Assembly (NCBI RefSeq): GCF_001705665.1
Contig: NZ_MDHA01000011.1
Location: forward strand, 1 to 32,223
Reading direction: 5' to 3'
From: Thioclava sp. SK-1
Lineage (GTDB): Bacteria; Pseudomonadota; Alphaproteobacteria; Rhodobacterales; Rhodobacteraceae
DNA length: 32,223 nt
Shown here: positions 15,055 to 21,254 of the stretch, piece after piece
How the letters are laid out: each line of letters opens with the position of its first letter
Position numbering within the stretch: the stretch's first letter is position 1
Translations under genes and position numbers: made by a program
Notes under the pieces: model-generated
Told to the model about the DNA's origin: nothing
The model's input: only the letters and a program-made list of their open reading frames with translations
The model's database searches: none

Positions 15055-15367
15055 TCCCGCAAGGGAGACGCCAGCGGCAGACCGGCCCCCTCCGTGGGGC
15101 ATCGGGCGAGACGCTGGCGCGACATTGCGGGACGCGATCCAACCGCCAAGGTTGGACTGGGATGGTTTGGAAGGGGCGGCGCGCCCTTCCATGTCGCGGC
15201 GGCACGCAGCGAAGGGGATGGCCATCGGCCGGGGCTTTGCCCCAGAGAGATCGCACGCAAAGCTCGGAACCGCAGGTGGAGAGTTTGCATAAGTGCGCCC
15301 TTGTCCTTTACAGGCCTACGGGTAAGCGCTATCGGTTGATCTGGCAAGAACAACTTCAACCACAAGA

Positions 15368-15679
15368 ATGTTTGGTGGCGAGGGTAGAGATTTGGCAGAA
15401 ACAGAACTTGAGCGCGCCGAGAAACGATATGCCCAGGCTAAGGCCCGGCTCCAAGCGCTGAAGAACAGGGAAAGTACCAGACAGCGCAAACTCGACACGC
15501 GGCGCAAGGTGATCCTGGGCGGTGCGCTCCTCGATCTGGCGGAACGCGATTCCGGGGCTGCCGCGATGCTCGACCGGCTGATCCGCAACCTGCCCCGCGA
15601 ACAGGATCGCAAGGCCTTCGCCGACTGGGACACGCCCTCCCCTGCTCCGTCCAGCTCTGATCCGGAAACGCCGTCCTGA
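15368..15679 (+). CDS. Small TraD/MobC-like mobilization accessory protein
   Basis: The 103-residue protein has a long N-terminal coiled coil (ETELERAEKRYAQAKARLQA). The motif RKLDTRRKVILGGALLDLAE (about 38-57) follows; it recalls the small TraD proteins of alphaproteobacterial plasmids, which carry R-K-x-x-T-R-R-x-I-x-L-G. The tail is Pro/Ser-rich. These proteins help the relaxase or coupling protein at oriT. The gene is directly downstream of the oriT candidate, divergent from the relaxase. Its stop overlaps the next start (TGATG), so it is coupled to the coupling-protein gene. No strong ribosome-binding site is visible. Confidence 0.75.
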   Translation: MFGGEGRDLAETELERAEKRYAQAKARLQALKNRESTRQRKLDTRRKVILGGALLDLAERDSGAAAMLDRLIRNLPREQDRKAFADWDTPSPAPSSSDPETPS

Positions 15680-17352
15680 TGCGGGGCGTGATGTTCGTCT
15701 TCGGAGGGCTGTTTCGGTTCTTCAGTCGATTGATCTTCACGCCCATCCTGTTGGGCTGGATGATCGGCGCTGTCCTGTTCGGCGCGATGATCGGGGCGCT
15801 CGTGGCCACGCCCTTTGTCTTCGCCTTCTTCGACCAGCCGCCCGGCGAAAGCGCATGGCAGTGGCTGGTCTTCGGTCCCCTGATGTTTGTGGGCGCTGTC
15901 TTCGGGTTCCAGTATTGGCGCATGGCCTCCGGCGCGGACGCCTTCTTCGGGCTGACCGGCGACAGCCACGGCTCCGCCCGCTTCGCCAACCGCAAGGAGT
16001 TGAAGAAGCTCCAGCGGGAAGACGGCCTACTGATCGGGCGCAATCCGCACACCGGGCGATTGTTGCGCTATGACGGTCCCGCCCATCTGATCACCCTCGC
16101 CCCGACACGGGCCGGGAAAGGCGTGGGCACCGTGATCCCCAACCTGCTGGCGGCGGAACGCTCGGTCCTGGTCATCGACCCCAAGGGCGAGAATGCCCGG
16201 ATCGCCGGGGAAGCCCGGCGTCGGTTCGGAACGGTCCATGTCCTCGATCCGTTTGAAGTCAGCGGCCATCCCTCTGCCGCCTACAACCCGCTCGACCGCC
16301 TGACACCGGACAGCCTCGATCTGGGCGAGGATGCCGCCTCCCTGACAGAGGCGCTGGTGATGGACCCGCCGGGACAGGTCACGGAAGCGCACTGGAACGA
16401 GGAGGCCAAGGCCATCCTCGGCGGTCTGATCATGTTCTGCGTCTGCCATGAGGACCGCGACCGCCGGACCCTCGCCACCGTCCGGGAATATCTCACCCTG
16501 CCCCCGGAAAAGCTGCGCGCGCTGCTGGAGCTGATGCAGGACAGCGATGCGGCGGGCGGGCTGATTGCCCGCGCCGCCAACCGCTTCCTCGGCAAGGCGG
16601 ATCGCGAAGCCGCCTCGGTGCTGTCGAACGCGCAGCGCCACACGCATTTCCTGGACAGCCCGCGTATTGCCAGGGTTCTTTCGCAGTCGGATTTCCACTT
16701 CTCCGATCTGCGCCACCGGATCGCTTCAGTGTTTCTGGTGCTGCCACCGAACCGGATGGACGCCTACAGCCGCTGGCTGCGCCTTCTGGTCTCTCAGGCC
16801 CTCCAAGACATCGCACGGGACGCAGAAGCGTCCGTGAGGCCCCAGAGCGACCCTGCAGGCGCTCAGGGGGGCATACAGCGCCTTAAGACGCCCACGCTGT
16901 TCCTCTTGGACGAGTTTGCCGCCCTGGGCCGTCTGGAGGCCGTGGAGCGCGCCATGGGGCTGATGGCGGGCTATGGGCTACAGCTTTGGCCGATCCTGCA
17001 GGACATGAGCCAGCTCAAGGACCTCTACGGCGAACGCGCGGGCACCTTCATTGCCAATGCCGGGGTGCAGCAGGTCTTCGGAGTGAATGACTTCGAGACG
17101 GCCAAGTGGCTGAGCCAGATGATGGGCCAGGAAACTGCCGGGTTCCAGACCGACAGCTTCAAGCCGGGTGACGGCCCCAGCTTCAGCAACAACCTCACAG
17201 GCCGCGATCTTCTGACCCCAGATGAAATCATGCAGCTCCGCCCGGAAAACCAGCTTCTGCGCGTGCAGGGGCAAGCCACCGCCGTCGCGCAGAAGCTGCG
17301 CTACTACGCCGATCCCGAGTTCAAGGGGCTGTTCGTCCCGCAGGACCAGTAA
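15679..17352 (+). CDS. traG: VirD4/TraG-type conjugal coupling protein (T4CP)
   Basis: The 557-residue ATPase has N-terminal membrane segments at about 17-50 and 62-80. A conserved GDSHGSARFA segment (94-103) precedes Walker A in APTRAGKGVGTVIPNL (141-156). VLVIDPKGENA (164-174) and Walker B LFLLDEFAALG (D411, E412) follow. It hands the relaxase-DNA complex to a type IV secretion channel at the inner membrane. At 557 residues it is a little shorter than classical TraG. No mating-pair (VirB/Trb) genes are present, so transfer must use another element's channel. Translation is probably coupled to the gene before it. Confidence 0.94.
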   Translation: MRGVMFVFGGLFRFFSRLIFTPILLGWMIGAVLFGAMIGALVATPFVFAFFDQPPGESAWQWLVFGPLMFVGAVFGFQYWRMASGADAFFGLTGDSHGSARFANRKELKKLQREDGLLIGRNPHTGRLLRYDGPAHLITLAPTRAGKGVGTVIPNLLAAERSVLVIDPKGENARIAGEARRRFGTVHVLDPFEVSGHPSAAYNPLDRLTPDSLDLGEDAASLTEALVMDPPGQVTEAHWNEEAKAILGGLIMFCVCHEDRDRRTLATVREYLTLPPEKLRALLELMQDSDAAGGLIARAANRFLGKADREAASVLSNAQRHTHFLDSPRIARVLSQSDFHFSDLRHRIASVFLVLPPNRMDAYSRWLRLLVSQALQDIARDAEASVRPQSDPAGAQGGIQRLKTPTLFLLDEFAALGRLEAVERAMGLMAGYGLQLWPILQDMSQLKDLYGERAGTFIANAGVQQVFGVNDFETAKWLSQMMGQETAGFQTDSFKPGDGPSFSNNLTGRDLLTPDEIMQLRPENQLLRVQGQATAVAQKLRYYADPEFKGLFVPQDQ

Positions 17353-17370
17353 TCCGAAGGACGCCTCCCG

Positions 17371-17975
17371 ATGCCAGACCAACCCTACCTCCCTGCCCTC
17401 TCCGACGATGATCTGCGCGAAACGCTCGATCTCATGGCCACAGCCGTCGCCAGCATGTCCGTGCGGCGCGACAATCAGGCTGAGGTCTCACCCAGATTGT
17501 CGCGCTATACATGTCCGACAGGATCGACGATCTGACCGCCGTGGCGGACAAGCAGATCAAGGTTGCAACAGAAGCGCGGATCGCGGCCTTCGCCGCACGG
17601 GACCAGACCAACCCGAAAAAATATGGGGATCTTCTGGGCCAGACCCTCGACAGCCACCTGGGCGCAACCGCAGACGCAATGACAGAGATTGTTAGACGCC
17701 TTGGCGTCCAGACGGACAAGACCATCGGGGCCTTGGCCAAATCGGAAGATGACAGGTCCACAGCCTATCGAGCGGTGTTCGAACGGGAACAGAAAGCGGA
17801 TCGCCTCAAAAGCCGCCTGCCCTGGTTTGGTCTGGGTGCATTGGTTGTAGCCTTGGTGCTGACGGTAACGCTTCCTCGTTTCTTAGACAGCAACGCGTCC
17901 ACATGCGCTGTCCTCGGGGCTTCCTGGACCACGACAACCACGGGTTTTGATGCCTGCGTCTTCTATCGACGGTGA
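17371..17975 (+). pseudogene. Frameshifted coiled-coil membrane protein gene downstream of traG
   Basis: ATG 17371 has AAGGA eight bases upstream and opens MPDQPYLPALSDDDLRETLD. The frame would continue as a helix, but it ends at TGA 17533-17535. The next frame carries LTQIVALYMSDRIDDLTAVA and runs to 17975, ending in a membrane helix WFGLGALVVALVLTVTLPRF and a periplasmic tail with two Cys. The two halves join naturally if one base is restored near 17486-17487 (a GTG-CTC reading), giving about 201 residues. Either the gene is broken, the base is a sequencing error, or the second half is made from ATG 17511, which lacks a ribosome-binding site. The intact form would be a mobilization-linked membrane protein of unknown role. 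Confidence 0.65.
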
Positions 17976-18333
17976 GCAGCTAGAACCGTCAGTTGGTCGG
18001 GTTCTGTGTGAAATTGCGTGGTGCTCCATGCTCTCTAGATGTGTTCGTCCATACTACTTAGCTTGGAACTTGCATGTGAAATGTGGAGTAATTTTGTAGT
18101 GTTAAATATGTGTTATATAATGTGTTACGCTGTGGATAAGTGTTCTTAGGCCTATGAATTCATTAGGCTTTTAGAAGTGGCCTGTGTGTAGAGTCACGAT
18201 AAAGCGTGTGTAAAGACACGAAGGAACGTGTGTAAAGACACGAAAGCTCTGTGCCTGTGTGTGAAATCACGAAAGGGCTTGACCGTGTGTGTGAAATCAC
18301 GAAACATAGGCCATGGTGTGTGAAATCACGAAA
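17976..18333 (+). other. Replication origin (oriV): DnaA box, AT-rich segment and iterons
   Basis: The gap before repA holds an AT-rich stretch (about 18089-18127), a perfect DnaA box TGTGGATAA at 18131-18139 and an imperfect palindrome around GAATTC at 18149-18172. Six iterons of the type GTGTGTRAARWCACGAA follow. This is the standard build of an iteron origin: DnaA and RepA bind and melt the AT-rich part. A degenerate iteron-like TGTGTGAAATTGCG occurs near 18005. Confidence 0.85.
18184..18333 (+). repeat. Six RepA-binding iterons
   Basis: The iteron starts are at 18184, 18206, 18228, 18257, 18287 and 18316. Copies 1-3 read GTGTGTARAGWCACGA and are spaced 22 bases apart. Copies 4-6 read GTGTGTGAAATCACGAAA and are spaced 29-30 bases. 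The last copy begins three bases after the repA start codon, so RepA binding there would also control repA expression. Confidence 0.9.
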
Positions 18334-19377
18334 GACGGCGACCGCTCTCCCTTGCTGCCAGATCGGCAGGAACAAGGCGACTTTTTTGTATGCGATATCT
18401 TTGATGCCGCACCCAAGGGAGACATGGCTTCGATGGCGCATCCGATTTTCTCGCTTTCTACAAAACCAGATCACCGAGTGCGGCGATACGAAGATGGGAC
18501 GGGGCGAAACTATCTCGAAGTGAAACCTTCGTCCGATGGTCTGGCAACGATCCATGATCGCGATGTGCTGATCTACTGCATCAGTCAAATTATGGCAGCT
18601 ATCAACAAAGGCCAGAAGGTTTCAAAAATCGTGCGCCTGAAGGCGTTCGACCTTCTGAAAGCAACGAACCGGCCATCCGATGGGCGTGGATATAGCGGCC
18701 TTCGAAGCGCCCTCGCCCGGCTGCAAGGGACACAGATTGAGACGAACATTGTGACCGGCGATGTCGAGCAATTGGATATTTTTAGCATCATCGACCGCGC
18801 TCGTATCGTACGTGAAACCCGTGATGGTCGGATGCAGGAAATCGAAGTGCAACTCTCTGATTGGGTGTTCAACGCGATCCAAGCGCATGAAGTTTTGACC
18901 CTCCACCGGAACTATTTCCGGCTGCGTAAGCCATTAGAGCGGCGCATCTATGAGATCGCCCGCAAGCATTGTGGCTCGAAGAAAGAGTGGAAAATCAGTC
19001 TTTCTGCTTTACAAGACAAGTGCGGATCGGCTTCGACCTCTCGCGAGTTTAAGCGGCTGGTCGGCAACATTGTCGCTCAAGATGAGGCGTATAATCACAT
19101 GCCGGACTATTCAGTCCGGTTAGACGAAAACATGGTTGTATTTGTAAACCGTCACGCGGAAAAGTCGCAAGCTCTCGCGGCTCCATCCGGGGCGATCCGC
19201 TTGAGCCCTGACGTTTATCAGGAAGCTCGTAAGGTTGCGCCGGGATGGGATATCTACACGCTAGAGCAAGAATGGCGCGAATGGATGGCCGACGGTGGTC
19301 TCGATGCTCCGGCCAACCCGGACAGGGCATTCTTAGGGTTCTGCCGGAAAATCTTTGAGAAACGCGGCAACCCTTAG
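18313..19377 (+). CDS. repA: Replication initiator protein RepA (RPA family)
   Basis: The 354-residue initiator matches the RPA family of alphaproteobacterial plasmids. It shows LLPDRQEQGDFFVCDIFDAA, then HPIFSLSTKPDHRVRRYE, ILYCISQ-type DVLIYCISQIMAAINKG and GYSGLRSALARLQGTQIETN. It continues with IQAHEVLTLHRNYFRLRKPL and ERRIYEIARKHCG. It binds the iterons and recruits DnaA and host helicase. ATG 18313 is the only start that keeps the conserved N-terminus; the ribosome-binding site (TAGG) is poor and close. The codons after the start are the sixth iteron (VCEITK). The stop TAG overlaps the stop of the convergent partition gene. Confidence 0.95.
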   Translation: MVCEITKDGDRSPLLPDRQEQGDFFVCDIFDAAPKGDMASMAHPIFSLSTKPDHRVRRYEDGTGRNYLEVKPSSDGLATIHDRDVLIYCISQIMAAINKGQKVSKIVRLKAFDLLKATNRPSDGRGYSGLRSALARLQGTQIETNIVTGDVEQLDIFSIIDRARIVRETRDGRMQEIEVQLSDWVFNAIQAHEVLTLHRNYFRLRKPLERRIYEIARKHCGSKKEWKISLSALQDKCGSASTSREFKRLVGNIVAQDEAYNHMPDYSVRLDENMVVFVNRHAEKSQALAAPSGAIRLSPDVYQEARKVAPGWDIYTLEQEWREWMADGGLDAPANPDRAFLGFCRKIFEKRGNP

Positions 19378-19688
19378 CCGCTTTTACCCTTCTGTTCTTC
19401 AAGCAAAAACTCCAGGCCCTGCCAAAGGGTAAGATCGCGCGTTGAACAAAAAGTCCGGAAATCATCCACCACGCGCTTCGGGCCAGGTATCGAAACTTTG
19501 TCCTGCGGCTCTTTGCGTTTGGGGCCAGGTTTAAGGCGCGTCGTTGGTTCCCTGTTGACGAAGCCAAGATCGGCACCGGCCCTGACGGCCTCGCTTAATG
19601 AGCTGCCATCGACCTTTGGCCGAGGCTTGGGTGCTGGTGTTGTCTTGGGCAGGTCGATCCCGCCTGAGAAGCCGTATTTCCCGCTCAT
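19374..19688 (-). CDS. Ribbon-helix-helix partition protein (ParB-type partner of ParA)
   Basis: The 104-residue protein has a flexible Pro/Lys-rich N-terminus (PKTTPAPKPRPK) and a C-terminal ribbon-helix-helix unit DKVSIPGPKRVVDDFRTFCS with TRDLTLWQGLEFLLEE behind it. Small proteins of this kind (ParG/omega type) bind the centromere and stimulate the ParA ATPase through the N-terminal arm. The ATG overlaps the parA stop by four bases, so both are made together. Its binding sites are probably the TTAAC repeats upstream of parA. Function is inferred from fold and context. Confidence 0.75.
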   Translation of the reverse strand: MSGKYGFSGGIDLPKTTPAPKPRPKVDGSSLSEAVRAGADLGFVNREPTTRLKPGPKRKEPQDKVSIPGPKRVVDDFRTFCSTRDLTLWQGLEFLLEEQKGKSG

Positions 19689-20413
19689 GCCACTTGCTCC
19701 TTGGTAAGGGTTGCAATGACGGTTTGTGCGTAATCGCGGGCATTCTCGATGGCTCCGGTCACTTGCTTCATGGCCTTGTCGGATACAGACGCGGTTTTGC
19801 CCTGCATTTCTTGCGTCACAATGTCAGGCAGCTCTGACAAGAGCACACCGTCCCGGAAGATGCGGGTGTAAGGCGCGCGTTTGGCGATCCGAACGGGTAG
19901 CGTCGGGATGTTGTTGAGCTCCATTTCTTGCCGCACGTCGCGCTCATCCGTGGTCTGGAACGCGGCATTGGTGCGAGTGAACAAGAGGGCGTAGTTGATT
20001 TGCGCGCGGATCATGTTTGCTGTGGTTTGTACCAAGCGAACCGCTTGCGCGGCTTGCCGGGCTTCCATAGGTGAGCCATCGAGCGGGATGATGCACAAAT
20101 CTGTCCGCGATAGCGCGAAAGTGACGATCTGATCCTTCGACCCTTCAAGGTCGATAATGAGATAGTCAGCCTCGTCGGATAGGCTGTCGATGAGCTCGAC
20201 CGTCTCTTCGGCCTGCGGTCGCGCATGAACTGTGAAAGGAACGTCTCTACCCTCGGCTTCGCGCGTCTGGGCCCATGCAAGGATGTTGGCGTTTGGGTCC
20301 AGATCGAGAATCGCAACGCGACCGCCGGAAATAGCGATCTGTTCAGCCAAGAGCATGGCGGACGTAGTTTTCCCCGAGCCGCCTTTCGGGTTTGCGAAGG
20401 TGATTACATACAT
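19685..20413 (-). CDS. parA: ParA-type partition ATPase
   Basis: The 242-residue ATPase has the deviant Walker A motif PKGGSGKTT (9-17) with the signature first Lys. ILDLDPNANILAWAQ (about 35-49) and Walker B YLIIDLEG follow. It lacks an N-terminal DNA-binding domain, so it is a small ParA (type Ib), which fits a small partner protein such as the next gene. It drives equal plasmid distribution on the nucleoid. It is convergent with repA. Repeats in front of its ATG are the likely operator and centromere. Confidence 0.95.
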   Translation of the reverse strand: MYVITFANPKGGSGKTTSAMLLAEQIAISGGRVAILDLDPNANILAWAQTREAEGRDVPFTVHARPQAEETVELIDSLSDEADYLIIDLEGSKDQIVTFALSRTDLCIIPLDGSPMEARQAAQAVRLVQTTANMIRAQINYALLFTRTNAAFQTTDERDVRQEMELNNIPTLPVRIAKRAPYTRIFRDGVLLSELPDIVTQEMQGKTASVSDKAMKQVTGAIENARDYAQTVIATLTKEQVA

Positions 20414-20430
20414 GGTGGTAGATTGCCCGT

Positions 20431-20503
20431 ACTTAACTCTAACGTCAACTATGTCGTTAACATTAACTATAGAGTTAACTTTAATGATATAGTTACAGTT
20501 AAA
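20431..20503. promoter_or_regulatory. Centromere/operator-like TTAAC repeats upstream of parA
   Basis: This AT-rich stretch contains GTTAAC at 20456-20461 and 20474-20479, TTAAC at 20433-20437 and 20463-20467, and further GTTA(A) copies at 20492-20495 and 20498-20502. Clustered short repeats in front of a parA gene are the usual binding sites of ribbon-helix-helix partition proteins. The parA promoter must overlap them. Confidence 0.55.
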
Positions 20504-20564
20504 TTTGAGAGTGTTTTAAGACATTCGACCTCGTCACATCTAGGTCGTTCAACCCTAAGGGTTT

Positions 20565-20831
20565 TCAGTAATGAAACCGCAGCTGTGCAATCTCTAGGCT
20601 TTGGCCGTCGCCAGTTCCACTAACCCGGTAGACCATTCGATCTTCCTGAGAAATCCGCCGTGACCACCAGCCGGTCAGATCCCCCTTCAAAGGTTCCGGC
20701 TTGCCGGTTCCTTTGAAGGGGGTCCGCTTGCATTGCTTGATCAGCTCGTTGATCCGGTCACGTACCTTGTCGTTGGTGCTGACCCAGTACTGATAGTCTT
20801 CCCAAGCCTGATCGGAAAAAACCAGCTTCAC
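20565..20831 (-). CDS. yoeB: YoeB family toxin (ribosome-dependent mRNA interferase)
   Basis: The 88-residue toxin shows the YoeB/Txe pattern: FSDQAWEDYQYWVSTNDKV, then GKPEPLKGDLTGWWSRRISQ, EDRMVY and the terminal QLRFHY, whose His-Tyr pair is the active-site end of this family. YoeB cuts mRNA in the ribosomal A site after start codons. Its start overlaps the yefM stop by four bases. The reading frame contains a perfect 13-bp-arm inverted repeat (20681-20722). Confidence 0.93.
   Translation of the reverse strand: MKLVFSDQAWEDYQYWVSTNDKVRDRINELIKQCKRTPFKGTGKPEPLKGDLTGWWSRRISQEDRMVYRVSGTGDGQSLEIAQLRFHY
20681..20722. repeat. 13-bp-arm inverted repeat inside yoeB
   Basis: CCCCCTTCAAAGG (20681-20693) and CCTTTGAAGGGGG (20710-20722) pair perfectly. 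CCGG/CCGG can add an inner stem. The arms encode PFKG and PLKG of the conserved YoeB motif, so part of the symmetry is forced by protein sequence. In the mRNA it would still form a strong hairpin inside the toxin cistron. Confidence 0.8.
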
Positions 20832-21079
20832 TCGGTAAGCTCACGCTCTTCGCCAGTTCCAGTATCGAGTTGCGCGATTGACGCGCGCAAGCGGGATGCG
20901 TTTTTCGGTGTGGACAAGAGGTGCAACGTCTCGTTGACGGCGTTCCAAGTGTCCAATGACACGACCACAACGGACTCGCCCTTCTTGCGCGTCACGACAA
21001 CTTCTTGCTTGTCGTGGATCGCTCGATCCATGACGCCCTTCAGTTGAGCTCGTGCGTCTGAGTAGGTCATAACATCCAT
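20828..21079 (-). CDS. yefM: YefM family antitoxin
   Basis: The 83-residue antitoxin begins MDVMTYSDARAQLKGVMDRA and has EVVVTRKKGESVVVVSLDTW, the conserved Phd/YefM DNA-binding fold. The acidic C-terminus masks YoeB. GGAGA lies six bases before the ATG. YefM and YefM-YoeB repress their promoter at TGTACA-centred sites. Two tandem copies of such a site lie just upstream. The pair stabilises the plasmid by killing plasmid-free cells. Confidence 0.93.
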   Translation of the reverse strand: MDVMTYSDARAQLKGVMDRAIHDKQEVVVTRKKGESVVVVSLDTWNAVNETLHLLSTPKNASRLRASIAQLDTGTGEERELTE

Positions 21080-21105
21080 GTCAACTCTCCTTTGCTTCTC
21101 TCTAT

Positions 21106-21171
21106 ATGTACAAAATTACGTACAAGTAAAGAGGCCGCATGTACAAAATTACGTACAAGTAAAGAGGCCGC
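21106..21171. repeat. Tandem 33-bp duplication carrying TGTACA operators of yefM-yoeB
   Basis: Bases 21106-21138 are repeated exactly at 21139-21171. Each copy has TGTACA (21107-21112 and 21140-21145) and a second GTACA about 13 bases on, the core known from YefM-YoeB operators. A promoter on the minus strand can be read in the proximal copy: TTTACT, 18 bases, TATAGA. The duplication doubles the number of binding sites and could also duplicate the -35 region. Confidence 0.85.
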
Positions 21172-21254
21172 GCGAAGCAAAGGGGCACATTGACGCGAAG
21201 CTTGGCTGCTTGGCTTGGGCAGGGGCGGCAATCATAGGCTTCCGATCGACGGAT

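Larger units (their letters stand above)
14746..15367. other. Candidate origin of transfer (oriT) region
   Basis: This 622-base gap lies between the divergent relaxase and TraD-like genes, the usual place of oriT in MobQ plasmids. It contains no convincing gene. It is dense in inverted repeats: 18-bp arms at 14933-14996, 11-bp arms at 15017-15054, CTCCC/GGGAG around a GCAA loop at 15054-15067, 8-bp arms at 15069-15119 enclosing GCCCC/GGGGC, and CCAACC/GGTTGG near 15139-15155. The nick site itself cannot be assigned. Promoters for both flanking genes must also lie here. Confidence 0.6.

Noticed and set aside
14721-15365. 214-codon minus-strand open frame upstream of the relaxase
   Set aside because: It crosses the dense palindromes of the oriT candidate and has no domain features; noncoding is more likely.
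18149-18172. Palindrome plus T4 before the iterons as a terminator
   Set aside because: The stem is short and interrupted and no transcript is expected to end there; it is treated as part of the origin.
21106-21171. Tandem repeat as a possible CRISPR remnant
   Set aside because: Two units are directly adjacent without a spacer and carry toxin-antitoxin operator motifs.
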